From an uncultured Granulosicoccaceae bacterium (lineage in GTDB: Bacteria > Pseudomonadota > Gammaproteobacteria > Granulosicoccales > Granulosicoccaceae), in contig CALLOA010000149.1 in the NCBI GenBank assembly GCA_938005265.1, positions 1 through 64,000 on the forward strand: a stretch of 64,000 nucleotides of DNA, given 5' to 3'. Below, piece after piece: positions 19,616-29,908 of the stretch. The position numbers and the translations under genes were made by a program. The notes under the pieces were generated by a model, which was not told the origin of the DNA, did no database searches, and saw nothing but the letters and a program-made list of their open reading frames with translations. Numbering within the stretch: position 1 is the stretch's first letter; each line of letters begins with the position of its first letter.

Positions 19616-19858
19616 ATGACAATTCTAGCCAAACTATTAGCCTCTCCGATAATCGCAAGTGGATTAATCGGTGGAGAACCAGAATCCATCAATGTCGGTG
19701 ATTTCCTCGCGATATCCAATCTTGATATCTACATTGAGGATGGGATCGCTACCCTGTGTGGTCATGCAGGCACGCAAACTGATAGCCAGGCGGCTGAATC
19801 GCTTGCGCTAAAAATTGATGGAGTTAAAGAGGTCCGCAACTATACGAGCTTTAGCTGA
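19616..19858 (+). CDS. Small BON-domain-like protein
   Basis: 80 aa; NLDIYIEDGIATLCGHAGTQTDSQAAESLALKIDGVKEVRNYTSFS resembles one BON repeat. Confidence 0.6.
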   Translation: MTILAKLLASPIIASGLIGGEPESINVGDFLAISNLDIYIEDGIATLCGHAGTQTDSQAAESLALKIDGVKEVRNYTSFS

Positions 19859-19979
19859 TTAAAACTCCGCCTTCTAATTGTTTACCAGCTGAGTGTTTTT
19901 AACCAACTTATACTATAACTTTGGCAGCAGCCGCCAGACCTCTTACCGGCATAATGTTTGCCGAAGGTTTTTTAAGTGA

Positions 19980-20906
19980 CTAATAGAAATTGATAAACAA
20001 TCCAACTCCGCCAAAATATTGATCCCGAGAGCCTTCCTCGGTAACCAGTGGGCTGTCTGCAGCATCATCGGTCAAGCGTGATGCCAATACCCGGCCAAAC
20101 AAGCCCCACCGCCGACTGAAAGATAGAATAGAGTAAGCCGAAAAGGAAACATCCCGCAAACCCGCATTAGCATCGAAGGCCGGCAGGCCGGACAATGCTG
20201 ACGCAGCCTCGCTGACACCAAAATGAGTTTCCATGTAACTTGAGTCAGCGTAAGTCACACTCACGTTAACTCCGACTCGTAAAAAGTACTTTACCGCCCA
20301 GAAATATTCAAGAAGACCGATCAACAAGGCACCGTCGTTGTCACCAGTGATCGAACGCCTGGCTGCTATATACCCGTTCAATTCACCTTCCGGCAGATTC
20401 CCGTATGGAAAAGCAAAACCTGTATAGATACCGGCTTCAAGTGATGCATCAACTTCACCCAGCTGTTCAACCCGAGCCGATTCAACCTCGATACGTGGTA
20501 GAGACAAATTTAGAACAGGACCAAACTCCAGCACAGGATCCTGAAAAATATCGATACGCGCACCAGTGCCTTCAAAAACGATTTCTGCAGCGCCAAGTTT
20601 AAAATTGGAAATTATCAGGGGGACCAGCTGGTAGTCATCACTGCCAATATAATCAGGAATGGATGCGGTACCGAGAATAAGATTGCCCTTGGACAGAGCA
20701 CCACTATCTGGCGTAACGAAACTGACACTGGCACTGCCACCAGCCGCATTTTCAGCTAAAGGTTGTTCTGCGCCAAAAGAAGTGGTCGCTGGCAGCACTG
20801 CAAGGAGCAATGTTGTAATCAGCGTAGCAACAGATCTTGCGCCAGTCGAAACATTCCGTAATTCGCTTGCAAGGCATTGCGGATTTTTTTTAATTTTGCG
20901 GTTCAC
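19980..20906 (-). CDS. MipA/OmpV-family outer-membrane protein
   Basis: 308 aa; PDYIGSDDYQLVPLIISNFKLGAAEI..., beta-barrel pattern, terminal INFY. Confidence 0.78.
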   Translation of the reverse strand: MNRKIKKNPQCLASELRNVSTGARSVATLITTLLLAVLPATTSFGAEQPLAENAAGGSASVSFVTPDSGALSKGNLILGTASIPDYIGSDDYQLVPLIISNFKLGAAEIVFEGTGARIDIFQDPVLEFGPVLNLSLPRIEVESARVEQLGEVDASLEAGIYTGFAFPYGNLPEGELNGYIAARRSITGDNDGALLIGLLEYFWAVKYFLRVGVNVSVTYADSSYMETHFGVSEAASALSGLPAFDANAGLRDVSFSAYSILSFSRRWGLFGRVLASRLTDDAADSPLVTEEGSRDQYFGGVGLFINFY

Positions 20907-21597
20907 AATATTTACTGCAAGCCTTGACTCAATTCAAATCAGATGAAACTCGTACTGACCTGACTAAAAACAATTACGAGGCTGCGAAAAGTCGGTTAAT
21001 TGTATTTACAAGGCTTTATATGAAAGCATGAATTAGTTAATTTCGGCCGCTAGTTATTGGCGAATAGCTTTTGGCGTTTGTTAGTTGGGGGCCCTCCTGA
21101 CACAATCAATCCATTGACAATCGTACCTGGCCGCGCCCTGACCATCGTGGTCGCAGCAAATCAGGCTACTGTCCTGCGCTATTATAAGCTTACTTTCGGT
21201 TCGACAGTTTTGATTAAAATGGTTCGATCTGGAATGCATTTCAGTGCACACCCAAGCATTTATAGCGGCCATTTATCCAGGCACTGGCTGACAGCGCATA
21301 TCAATGAACGCCATTTTGCTGCTTGTCGCACAAATCATCGACTGTAAAATTGCAAAAACAGAGATCAATTCAGCAAAGACTAACAGCTTCAGACGCACTG
21401 TAAGTATTTGAAAAGCAGGCTTCCAGCAGCGAACACTTAGAGTATGTAGTGACACCTGGTGACGCCCGCATAGCAGCCACTTGTTTGACATGCATCGGTG
21501 CTGACAGGTTTACCCGAATTGCTTGGGAAGTGTTGGGAAAGGTGGCTGGAAATATGCCAAAAAATCGACCCCAGCCTGCTGTTTAAGCAAGCGGGGC

Positions 21598-21627
21598 AGA
21601 ATGTCCTGACTTAGAATGTCCTGACTT
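21598..21627. repeat. 15-bp perfect tandem duplication (agaatgtcctgactt x2)
   Basis: 21598-21612 and 21613-21627 identical. Confidence 0.97.
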
Positions 21628-21693
21628 AAACAATCAGTTAGGCAAGCACTTGGCTATCACTGAGGCAATCCCCGGATAACTATTGCCAACCTG

Positions 21694-22212
21694 TTAGTTG
21701 GATTCTGAAGAAGACGACGTCTCTTCATCTGTATCTGAGTGGCGTTTACCCCGCTTACCGTGTCGGTGTTTATCACCACGCTCACTGCGAACCTCTTCCC
21801 AACCGGCTTTTTCGGCATCTGATACTTCGCCATCACCATTAACGTCCAGCTGTAACATAATGGCATCCTTGTGCGCCTGCTTTGCAAGCTTACGTTCGCT
21901 GCGGCTTAGCTCTCCATCGCCATTTGCATCAAATGACTCTACAACACTTGCACGAAATTGTTGTTTTGCCGCGCGACGTTCTTCTTTTGACAATTCACCA
22001 TTACCATCAGTATCGAACTGGGAGATCATGTCGGCGCGAGCTGCCTGGCGTGCTTCCCGGATTTCGTCTGCAGAAATGACCCCGTCTCCATCAAAATCCG
22101 TTAACGCAACATTTGCTTTACCGATTGCATATGCTGTGCCTGCACCCAGAGTAAGAGCCAGAATTGCTGCATATTTACTCACTTTGTTGTTAGCTACCAG
22201 TTTCATATTCAT
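21694..22212 (-). CDS. Periplasmic EF-hand protein with His/charged C-terminus
   Basis: Signal peptide plus DFDGDGVIS, DTDGNGELS, DANGDGELS, DVNGDGEVS calcium loops; tail ERGDKHRHGKRGKRHSDTDEETSSSSESN. Confidence 0.88.
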   Translation of the reverse strand: MNMKLVANNKVSKYAAILALTLGAGTAYAIGKANVALTDFDGDGVISADEIREARQAARADMISQFDTDGNGELSKEERRAAKQQFRASVVESFDANGDGELSRSERKLAKQAHKDAIMLQLDVNGDGEVSDAEKAGWEEVRSERGDKHRHGKRGKRHSDTDEETSSSSESN

Positions 22213-22464
22213 GTTAACTCCAGTATTAAGATAGTTTGTGTGTTAATCCTGAAATGGATATCACGTTAATGTCTTTTGCTTACGGGAGTTATTATCGGAA
22301 CCAATTGTGTAATAACTGTGCATAAATAAATGAGAAAAAACGAATATCTATTGGCACCAGCCATTAAATGAATAAATTCACATAGATAGTTAGATATATG
22401 TGCATCTCATCCCATAGATCACACCTACTATGAACGTTATTTCACAGAGCCAAAGCAACAACAG

Positions 22465-23151
22465 TTATAACGGCTCATATTTATAACCCAGCCCATAGAC
22501 AGAGTGTATAAATTCAAGAGCTGGATTCAGCTGCTCGATTTTTTGCCTGAGTTTCTTGACGTGACTGTCTATCGTACGATCACTAACTATCCGGTTGTCA
22601 TCGTATATTTTTTTCATCAGTTGCTCACGACTATAAATACGACCGGGTGATTGATACAGCGCCATCAGCAATTTCAACTCTACAGCAGTCAGCGAGGTTG
22701 ATTGTCCTTCAACACTCACGGTGGCTGACTCTTCATTGATAATCATCTTTGAATCCAACTGCTCCGTCCCAGTCTGGTCGTGACCAGGTAGTGTACGACG
22801 CAGTACAGCTTTAACCCTGGCAACGACTTCACGTGGACTGTACGGTTTACAAATATAATCATCTGCACCTATTTCCAGACCCAACAATCGATCTATCTCC
22901 TCCACGCGCGCTGTGAGCATGATAATAGGCACATTAGAGGTTTTTCTCAGCTCTTTGCAAATGCTCAAGCCATCTGTTCCCGGCAACATAAGATCAAGCA
23001 AAATCAGATCAGGCACCTCTTCTCGAAATGCCTCTAGAGCATCCGAGCCATCAGACCAGATAGTTACAGAATAATTATCTCTTTCCAGATAATCCTGCAG
23101 CACAGACGCCAGTCTCGGCTCATCTTCAACTATCGCTATTTCTATTTTCAT
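22465..23151 (-). CDS. OmpR-family response regulator (BaeR-like)
   Basis: KIEIAIVEDEPRLASVL...LLDLMLPGTDGL; ggaggt SD before ATG at 23151 (track start is 23169). Confidence 0.92.
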   Translation of the reverse strand: MKIEIAIVEDEPRLASVLQDYLERDNYSVTIWSDGSDALEAFREEVPDLILLDLMLPGTDGLSICKELRKTSNVPIIMLTARVEEIDRLLGLEIGADDYICKPYSPREVVARVKAVLRRTLPGHDQTGTEQLDSKMIINEESATVSVEGQSTSLTAVELKLLMALYQSPGRIYSREQLMKKIYDDNRIVSDRTIDSHVKKLRQKIEQLNPALEFIHSVYGLGYKYEPL

Positions 23152-23165
23152 ATTTTTACCTCCAA

Positions 23166-24740
23166 TCAACCGCCTGCGGGAGGAAAGGTCAGGGTCAACT
23201 GCAAACCTCCCTTACCGGAATGATCGGCATTTATTTTTCCACCATGGGCTTCGACGATCTTTTGAACAATGGACAAACCAAGCCCAGAGCCACCTGTGCG
23301 GCGTGAACGGGACGCCTCCGTACGAAATAGCGGTTCAAACAGCTGCTTAAGCTGTTCATCAGTTACGCCGGGCTCAGAATCAGACCAGCGCAGGAGAAGC
23401 AGATTTTCCAAATCATCCTTGCCAGGCGCGATCGGGACCATGTTTCTGTCTTCAACAGTCCTGGCTGCAACAGACTCAAGACTGACATGCAAACTTCCAC
23501 TACTATTGGTGTAACCCAGCGTATTTTGCACCAAATTATTGAGCAGTTGCCTGAATCTCTGTTGATCAATATTCATATCCGGCAGGTCACCTTGCATTGA
23601 CGAATCCAGCGTAATACCCGAACTTGTCAGCTGCTCGCTGTACTCATCAAGAACCTCGGCAACAATAAGAGCCGGATTCATCCGTACAAAGCGGTAATCC
23701 AATGCACCTAAATCAGACATGGACAGAACATGCAAGTCATCAACCAGCCTTGAGAGCCTGGCTGTTTGCGCAAGCAGTCCGGAAACTGTCTCTGAATTCA
23801 TCGGCCTGATGTTGTCTTCCACCGCTTCCAGCTCACCCTGCAGAACAGCCAGTGGCGTTCTCAACTCGTGAGAAATTTCAGCTACCCAGCGTTGGCGTGC
23901 CTGCTGGTTGGATTCCAGACTTTTTGCCATTGCGTTTATATTACTTGCCAACTCACCCAGCTCATCACGACGCTGGCTATCAATGCGCGTTGCGTATTGG
24001 CCATCACGAATTCTTCCTACCGCAGTGCTAATAGAATCTATCGGTCGCACTAACCGTGATGCCAAAGGCATTGATAGAACCGCTGATATGAGAGCCAGAG
24101 CTGCAGCGACTATCGCGAAGCTTCGCGTTTGCTGTTTCAAAAAGGCATGGTTTAAAAATCCGTCCAGCTCCTCACTCTTACGGTAGCCAACAAAACCGGT
24201 AACTTTTTCATCTACTTTTATCGGCAACCAATCGACAGCGTTGGCGGAAAGATTACCAACCAATAGCTTTTTATCGGCGTTTGCAAGAACCAGGCTTACA
24301 GCAATCCGACCTGCCCGGCGCAGCGAGTCCTGTCTAGGTCTTTGATCGCGCCGTTCATTGTTTTCAGTACTACGGCCTTTGTTGTGTTCACGCCGGTTTT
24401 CCCCATGATGAGCTTCTGCATTGATAACAACATCCTGGGAAGTCGTGATCCCTTGCCGCGAAGTTTGCACAGTCTGGTCAATAATGCGTAGCCATGCTAG
24501 AGGTACTTGCGGGCGGCCCGGAGCACGCACCGCCACCATGCCTTCCGAATCAATCCACTCCCAGCTGCCTTGCTCCTCAAATTTCTGCGACAGCTCCTGT
24601 ATAAGTGGACTCAGACGATCTTTAGCCAGGTAGTCAGAAAAGCCTCGGGAAAAACTCCATGCGTTGATGGCAAAAAGCACAGCGACCAGCAAAGCGCTAC
24701 ACACCAGCAGTGTAAAGAACAATTGTTTTCGCAAATTCAT
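23166..24740 (-). CDS. Sensor histidine kinase (BaeS-like)
   Basis: 524 aa; HAMP, EISHELRTPLAVLQGELEA, GGSGLGLSIV; highly charged HHGENRREHNKGRSTENNERRDQRPRQ segment in the predicted periplasmic loop. Confidence 0.92.
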   Translation of the reverse strand: MNLRKQLFFTLLVCSALLVAVLFAINAWSFSRGFSDYLAKDRLSPLIQELSQKFEEQGSWEWIDSEGMVAVRAPGRPQVPLAWLRIIDQTVQTSRQGITTSQDVVINAEAHHGENRREHNKGRSTENNERRDQRPRQDSLRRAGRIAVSLVLANADKKLLVGNLSANAVDWLPIKVDEKVTGFVGYRKSEELDGFLNHAFLKQQTRSFAIVAAALALISAVLSMPLASRLVRPIDSISTAVGRIRDGQYATRIDSQRRDELGELASNINAMAKSLESNQQARQRWVAEISHELRTPLAVLQGELEAVEDNIRPMNSETVSGLLAQTARLSRLVDDLHVLSMSDLGALDYRFVRMNPALIVAEVLDEYSEQLTSSGITLDSSMQGDLPDMNIDQQRFRQLLNNLVQNTLGYTNSSGSLHVSLESVAARTVEDRNMVPIAPGKDDLENLLLLRWSDSEPGVTDEQLKQLFEPLFRTEASRSRRTGGSGLGLSIVQKIVEAHGGKINADHSGKGGLQLTLTFPPAGG

Positions 24741-24896
24741 GCAAATAATCCCGGCTTGGTGACTGTCATGTTTTTCTTGTGGTAGCTAAAAAGCTGCTTT
24801 CTAAAGTGTTATTATGCTTCAGGCGTGCCGGATTCCTTATGGCTGCAAGCAAATTGCAGCAACATTCCTTATTCTTTACACAATTGAAGCAATTAA

Positions 24897-25772
24897 ATGA
24901 GCGTCGAAAAATCGGAGACACCTCCACCAAATTACCCTGGCGACTACAAGCCCGCTAAAGTCTGGACCTGGGATCAGGAAAGTGGCGGGAAGTGGGCGAG
25001 CATCAATCGCCCGATTGCAGGAGCCACCCATGAAAAGGAATTGCCAGTAGGCAAGCACCCGATTCAACTCTATTCTCTTGCTACGCCAAATGGCGTAAAA
25101 GTTACCGTCATGCTTGAGGAATTACTTGCCTTGGGACACGAGGGCGCGGAGTACGATGCTTACCTGATAAAAATTGGAGATGGTGATCAATTCGGAAGTG
25201 GTTTTGTTGCCGCTAATCCCAATTCGAAAATCCCCGCCATGATGGACCACTCTACCAGTCCCCCAACAAGGGTATTTGAATCGGCTTCAATACTGATGTA
25301 TCTGGCAGAAAAATTCGGAGAACTAATACCGCAAGGGCACAAGGAAAGAACTGAATGTTTTAACTGGCTATTCTGGCAAATGGGTAGTGCGCCTTACCTC
25401 GGCGGTGGTTTCGGCCATTTTTATGCCTACGCGCCTTTCAAGATTGAATACTGTATTGATCGTTTTGCAATGGAAACGAAACGTCAGCTGGATGTTCTGG
25501 ACAGGCATTTGGCCGAAAATAAATATATGGCCGGTGACGCCTACTCAATCGCTGATATCGCGATCTGGCCATGGTATGGCAACCTTATGTTCAACGCCCT
25601 TTACGACGCCTCCGAATTTCTCGATACGGGAAGCTACAAACACGTCAATCGATGGGCTGAAGAAATTCGTGATCGACCCGCAGTACAACGAGGTCGCCGG
25701 GTAAACCGTGTTTTTGGTCCGGAAGAAGATCAACTAGCTGAAAGACATCAAGCCAGTGATTTAGATCGATAA
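24897..25772 (+). CDS. yghU: Glutathione-dependent disulfide-bond oxidoreductase / GST YghU
   Basis: 291 aa; PPPNYPGDYKPAKVWTWDQESGGKWASINRPIAGATHEKELPVGKHPIQLYSLATPNG characteristic of YghU. Confidence 0.9.
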   Translation: MSVEKSETPPPNYPGDYKPAKVWTWDQESGGKWASINRPIAGATHEKELPVGKHPIQLYSLATPNGVKVTVMLEELLALGHEGAEYDAYLIKIGDGDQFGSGFVAANPNSKIPAMMDHSTSPPTRVFESASILMYLAEKFGELIPQGHKERTECFNWLFWQMGSAPYLGGGFGHFYAYAPFKIEYCIDRFAMETKRQLDVLDRHLAENKYMAGDAYSIADIAIWPWYGNLMFNALYDASEFLDTGSYKHVNRWAEEIRDRPAVQRGRRVNRVFGPEEDQLAERHQASDLDR

Positions 25773-25784
25773 TCCAGACCGATG

Positions 25785-25812
25785 GCCTTTTTGCCATTGC
25801 CTTTTTACCATT
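25785..25812. repeat. 14-bp tandem duplication (gcctttttgccatt / gcctttttaccatt)
   Basis: Two adjacent units, 13/14 identical. Confidence 0.93.
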
Positions 25813-25838
25813 ACAACTCTGAACTTTGCATGGCCAAC

Positions 25839-25872
25839 AAAAAAAGAGAGTGCCCGGGCACTCTCTTTTTTT
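25839..25872. terminator. Bidirectional terminator, 34-bp perfect palindrome
   Basis: aaaaaaagagagtgcccgggcactctcttttttt between convergent genes; T-tract on both strands. Confidence 0.85.
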
Positions 25873-25946
25873 ATTTAATATCTGGCAAACTGCTTTTAAA
25901 TTCTCAATAACAGTTTTTTCAACTCCTTGGGAACTTGCCGCACAAC

Positions 25947-27692
25947 TTAATTACGTTGAAATATTGCGGACAGGGAACCAGTATTGTTATCCACGCCGAT
26001 CGAATTCAGGATTAATGCATCGCTAAACCGGTCAAAGTAGACCACACCAGCTCGCCTGTCGCCATTCAGCAAGTACTCAACTTGCAGGTACAAATCTGAA
26101 TCACCAGGTACTGCCAAAGAACCAGCCAACTGTGCTGGTGCACCATCATTAACCTGAGTAGACCCGGATAGAAAACCTGAATTTGCTATATCAAGCACCA
26201 CAGTAATATCACAATCTGTCGGGCAAAAAGCCGACCTGGATTCCCACTGCCCGGCAACCGACTGCAGGTCAATGGGCATAACATCATCAGCTGTTGCAAA
26301 TGTCAGTGAAAAATTGCCTCCAATACCACTATTAGTGAGCTGCTGACCTTCGTTGTTCACCGCCAGGTTGTACATCACTTCATTCATGTCAAAGGTATTA
26401 AAATTTTCTGGACGCTCACCGAGCAAATTGAAAGAAGTGCCATGGTCGGTATTTCTGCTTGCAAGATGCAGATAGCGTTGCACAGTCCCATCGCCACGAC
26501 CAAACACCGATTCATACAAGCCATCATCACGACTGCTGAGTCCGTAGAGCGAACCGTCATTGCCTATAACAAAAACGCCTTCACCAAAACTGGTTGTACC
26601 AAACCACACACCACTGTTGTCAAACACGCTTATGTTAGTGAAACGCTCACCAGTCGAATGATTGATCACATTGTAAACACCCCGCGGCACCTCACACATG
26701 AACAAGCCACTACAAAAGGTGGTGAAATCTGTCGCCGATTGAACCTGATACCACCCCGTACCACCCAGTATCAGTGTGTTGCCTTCGACAATCGGTGCCG
26801 GTGATGGCACGAAATCAACATCAACAGCTGTGGTTTCACCATTGCCGGAATCGGCATTCCCTGCATCAGTCTCTTCGTTATCGATAACTGTGGCATCGTC
26901 ACCAATCGTGGACGCAATTCCAGCAACTACCTCAAAATTTTCCCAGCGCTCACCAGTACTCAGGTTGACAAGAATGTAACTACCGCTACCTACTGCACAG
27001 GCAAGTCCACCCTCGCACACAGTCGAGAAATCTGAGGCGTTTTGCAGCTGATACCACCCATCGTCCGGCCAACGCACCGAATCACCATCAAACAGGGGCC
27101 GCAACAGTGCATTATTCATCATGCCGTTATCAGCTGAACCGGGATTGTCATTGGCTGCGGCATTATCATTCATGGCGCCCTGTGCCGGCCCGATCATGAC
27201 ACCCTCGTAACGCTGCCCACTGCTGTGATTAACGACTATGTAAGTACCTTCTTCCAACAAACAGGAATCAACCCCTTCACAGACCGTCTGGAAATCACTC
27301 GAGCGCTGCACCTGATACCAGTCGTTGTTGCTAAAACCAAGGAGGTTTCCATCAATGCTGAATGAGCCCGGAGGCGCGGTGGGCATATTCATTACGTCGC
27401 CGATAGCCGGATCAGCGTCAACAGGATTGGAAGCATCAGGTGGAACAGGCACACTTTCCCAGCGCTCTCCTGTGTTGTGGTTAATGACGATGTACGTACC
27501 CGATGCAACCGTACAGGAACTCGCGCCGTTGCAGATAGTCACAAAGGTATCCGGTGTTTGTACCTGATACCAGTCATTATCGGTGAATACTATCGTGTTA
27601 CCTTCAATTTCAAATCCAGCATGTGTTTGCGACGCGGTGACTAAACCGGCGACCAACACCGCTACAGAACATTTCAATTTGTAATTACTCAT
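25947..27692 (-). CDS. Secreted protein with four WYQVQ/two-Cys repeats and a C-terminal domain, function unknown
   Basis: Start placed at MSNYKLKCSVAVLVAGLVTASQTHAGFEIEG (signal peptide); the longer track ORF to 28049 overlaps the divergent gene at 27826. Confidence 0.8.
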   Translation of the reverse strand: MSNYKLKCSVAVLVAGLVTASQTHAGFEIEGNTIVFTDNDWYQVQTPDTFVTICNGASSCTVASGTYIVINHNTGERWESVPVPPDASNPVDADPAIGDVMNMPTAPPGSFSIDGNLLGFSNNDWYQVQRSSDFQTVCEGVDSCLLEEGTYIVVNHSSGQRYEGVMIGPAQGAMNDNAAANDNPGSADNGMMNNALLRPLFDGDSVRWPDDGWYQLQNASDFSTVCEGGLACAVGSGSYILVNLSTGERWENFEVVAGIASTIGDDATVIDNEETDAGNADSGNGETTAVDVDFVPSPAPIVEGNTLILGGTGWYQVQSATDFTTFCSGLFMCEVPRGVYNVINHSTGERFTNISVFDNSGVWFGTTSFGEGVFVIGNDGSLYGLSSRDDGLYESVFGRGDGTVQRYLHLASRNTDHGTSFNLLGERPENFNTFDMNEVMYNLAVNNEGQQLTNSGIGGNFSLTFATADDVMPIDLQSVAGQWESRSAFCPTDCDITVVLDIANSGFLSGSTQVNDGAPAQLAGSLAVPGDSDLYLQVEYLLNGDRRAGVVYFDRFSDALILNSIGVDNNTGSLSAIFQRN

Positions 27693-27825
27693 GACATCCC
27701 TTGCGCCAAGATCAGGCATTTCTGTGACTAGTGTCATAAATATAGCAGCTATTGCACGAACTGCTGCGGACAAGGTGATGTACCAAGTACACTGTGCACA
27801 GCGAATGACGAAGCAGTAAGAAAGG

Positions 27826-28209
27826 ATGACTGACGAAATTACGCAAACAAGGCCGTCGCAAGCCACGCAGCCAGCAGATAACCCGGGTACAGGTAGCATC
27901 GACACAATCCCAGGGACAGGAAGCTCTCGCGAAATTTCCGACCTTCCCGCGGATTCCAGGCAGCAACCCGTGCCGGGCACATCCAGACAACTCTCTGCTG
28001 AAAAACAGACGGGACGGACCGAGGCTGAACAAACCTCCAGGCCGGCCAACCCTCTGGAAATGCCTTACGAAGATGTTGCACCAGACAGCAAGGAATACCA
28101 GGATTGGCGAAAGGTGCAGCACCGCCACGGAATGCGAAACCTGATTGTCGCGCTGGTCGTATTCGGCACATTGGCCATTTTGTACTGGGTTTTCGTGCAC
28201 AACATCTGA
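27826..28209 (+). CDS. Small membrane-anchored protein with low-complexity N-terminus
   Basis: 127 aa; disordered PGTGS-rich N-term and one C-terminal TM (NLIVALVVFGTLAILYWVFV). Confidence 0.6.
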   Translation: MTDEITQTRPSQATQPADNPGTGSIDTIPGTGSSREISDLPADSRQQPVPGTSRQLSAEKQTGRTEAEQTSRPANPLEMPYEDVAPDSKEYQDWRKVQHRHGMRNLIVALVVFGTLAILYWVFVHNI

Positions 28210-28291
28210 CGTTACCAGCTATGGCGCACCCAGACCACTAGCCAACTGTTCAAACGGTTAATCTTGCACTTCACTTCCTGCAAACAGCAGG

Positions 28292-29854
28292 ATGATCCTC
28301 AAGCAATACGGGGCTCCAATGGATAAACAACAACCTAATATCGTGCTGGTAATGGCAGACCAGCTTGCACCACAATTTACTGGTACCTACGGACATCCGC
28401 TGGTGCAAACCCCCCATCTCGACAAGCTCGCCGCTCGCGGCAGTCGTTTTGACGCTGCCTACTGCAACTCACCGTTATGCGCTCCGTCCAGATTCAGCTT
28501 TATGTCAGGTCAGCTGATCACCAGAATCGCCGCTTACGATAACGCCAGCGAGTTCCCCGCATCAGTTCCAACCTTCGCCCATTACTTGCGTTCAATGGGG
28601 TACACCACCAGCCTTTCCGGCAAAATGCACTTCGTGGGACCGGATCAGTTGCACGGCTTCGATGAGCGACTGACTACCGATATTTATCCTGCCGATTATG
28701 CGTGGACACCGAATTGGGAATTAGCCGATGAACGAATAGACAAGTGGTACCACAACATGGACTCGGTTCGCGAAGCCGGTGTTGCTGTGGGCACTTTTCA
28801 GATTGATTACGATGACGAAGTGGCCTTCTACGCACGTCGTAAGATTCTTGACTACGCGCGGGATAAGACTCGCCCGTTTTGTATGGTGGCAAGTTTTATT
28901 CATCCACACGATCCTTACGTAGCTCTCCAACAATGGTGGGATCTTTACGAAAACGAAGCCATTGACATGCCTGTTGAAAATATTCCTTACGAGCAGCAGG
29001 ATGATTTCTCAAAACGCCTGATGGATGGCATAGAAGCCAGCAAAGTAGCAGTAAGTGAGCAGGAAATCCGCAATGCAAGGCATGCCTATTACGCCAATAC
29101 ATCCTATTTTGATAGCAAAATCGGCGAATTGGTAAGCATTCTGGAAAGCACCGGGCAACTTGAAAATACCATCTTCATTGTTACCGCGGATCATGGTGAC
29201 ATGCTGGGCGAACGCGGCCTTTGGTACAAAATGAATTTCTTTGAAGCCAGTGCAAGGGTCCCCCTGGTAATGGCTGGACCCGGAATACAGCATCAACAGA
29301 TCGCCAACCCTTGCTCGCTGGTCGATATACTACCCACTATGCTCGATATCGCTGCGAGTAAAGGCAGCCCGAAGCCGGAGCTCGGTCAGCCAGTCGATGG
29401 ACGATCACTACTGCCACTGGCAACCGGAATAAGCGAATCAATGGATGATGCGGAAGCGATTGGTGAATACTGCGCAGAAATGACAGCCGACCCGGTGTTT
29501 ATGATCAGACGTGGTGAATACAAATATATTCACTGTGACCCGGACTCCCCAATGCTGTTTAACATCGCAGACGACCCGGCAGAAAAAAACAATCTCTGTG
29601 GAGAAGCATCTGTTGCCGCGATTGAGAATGAGTTCCGCAAGGAAGTTGCCGAACGCTGGAACAGCGAAAAGATACGACAAGATGTTATTCGTACCCAGCA
29701 CCAACGCCGTGCTGTGCATGCCTCAATGCAGCTCGGAGCGGTTCACCAATGGGATTACAACCCGCCACGCGATGCCAGTCAGGAATATGTTCGCAACCAT
29801 ATGGACTGGACAGTAGCTGCGGCACGAACACGCTTCCCACCACTGGAAGACTAG
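28292..29854 (+). CDS. betC: Choline-sulfatase (type I sulfatase); start may be ATG at 28319
   Basis: NIVLVMADQLAPQFTGTYGHPLVQTPHLDKLAARG, CAPSR formylglycine motif, SGKMHFVGPDQLHGFDERLTTDIYPADYAWTPNW. Confidence 0.9.
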   Translation: MILKQYGAPMDKQQPNIVLVMADQLAPQFTGTYGHPLVQTPHLDKLAARGSRFDAAYCNSPLCAPSRFSFMSGQLITRIAAYDNASEFPASVPTFAHYLRSMGYTTSLSGKMHFVGPDQLHGFDERLTTDIYPADYAWTPNWELADERIDKWYHNMDSVREAGVAVGTFQIDYDDEVAFYARRKILDYARDKTRPFCMVASFIHPHDPYVALQQWWDLYENEAIDMPVENIPYEQQDDFSKRLMDGIEASKVAVSEQEIRNARHAYYANTSYFDSKIGELVSILESTGQLENTIFIVTADHGDMLGERGLWYKMNFFEASARVPLVMAGPGIQHQQIANPCSLVDILPTMLDIAASKGSPKPELGQPVDGRSLLPLATGISESMDDAEAIGEYCAEMTADPVFMIRRGEYKYIHCDPDSPMLFNIADDPAEKNNLCGEASVAAIENEFRKEVAERWNSEKIRQDVIRTQHQRRAVHASMQLGAVHQWDYNPPRDASQEYVRNHMDWTVAAARTRFPPLED

Positions 29855-29908
29855 AACCGTTAAGCAACGGCGGTAGAAATATTCTCAAGTGCCAGTGATC
29901 ACCCTGAC

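Noticed and set aside
21698-22234. 178-aa plus-strand ORF
   Set aside because: Antisense to the EF-hand gene; Ser/Arg-rich composition is a shadow of the DxDGDG coding repeats.
25839-25872. 34-bp perfect palindrome as an integration or regulator site
   Set aside because: T-tracts on both strands between convergent genes make a bidirectional terminator the simpler reading.
27693-28049. N-terminal extension of the 700-aa track ORF (25947..28049)
   Set aside because: A good signal peptide starts at MSNYKLKCSV (27692), and the extension is antisense to the 27826 gene with Cys/Val-rich, non-protein-like composition.
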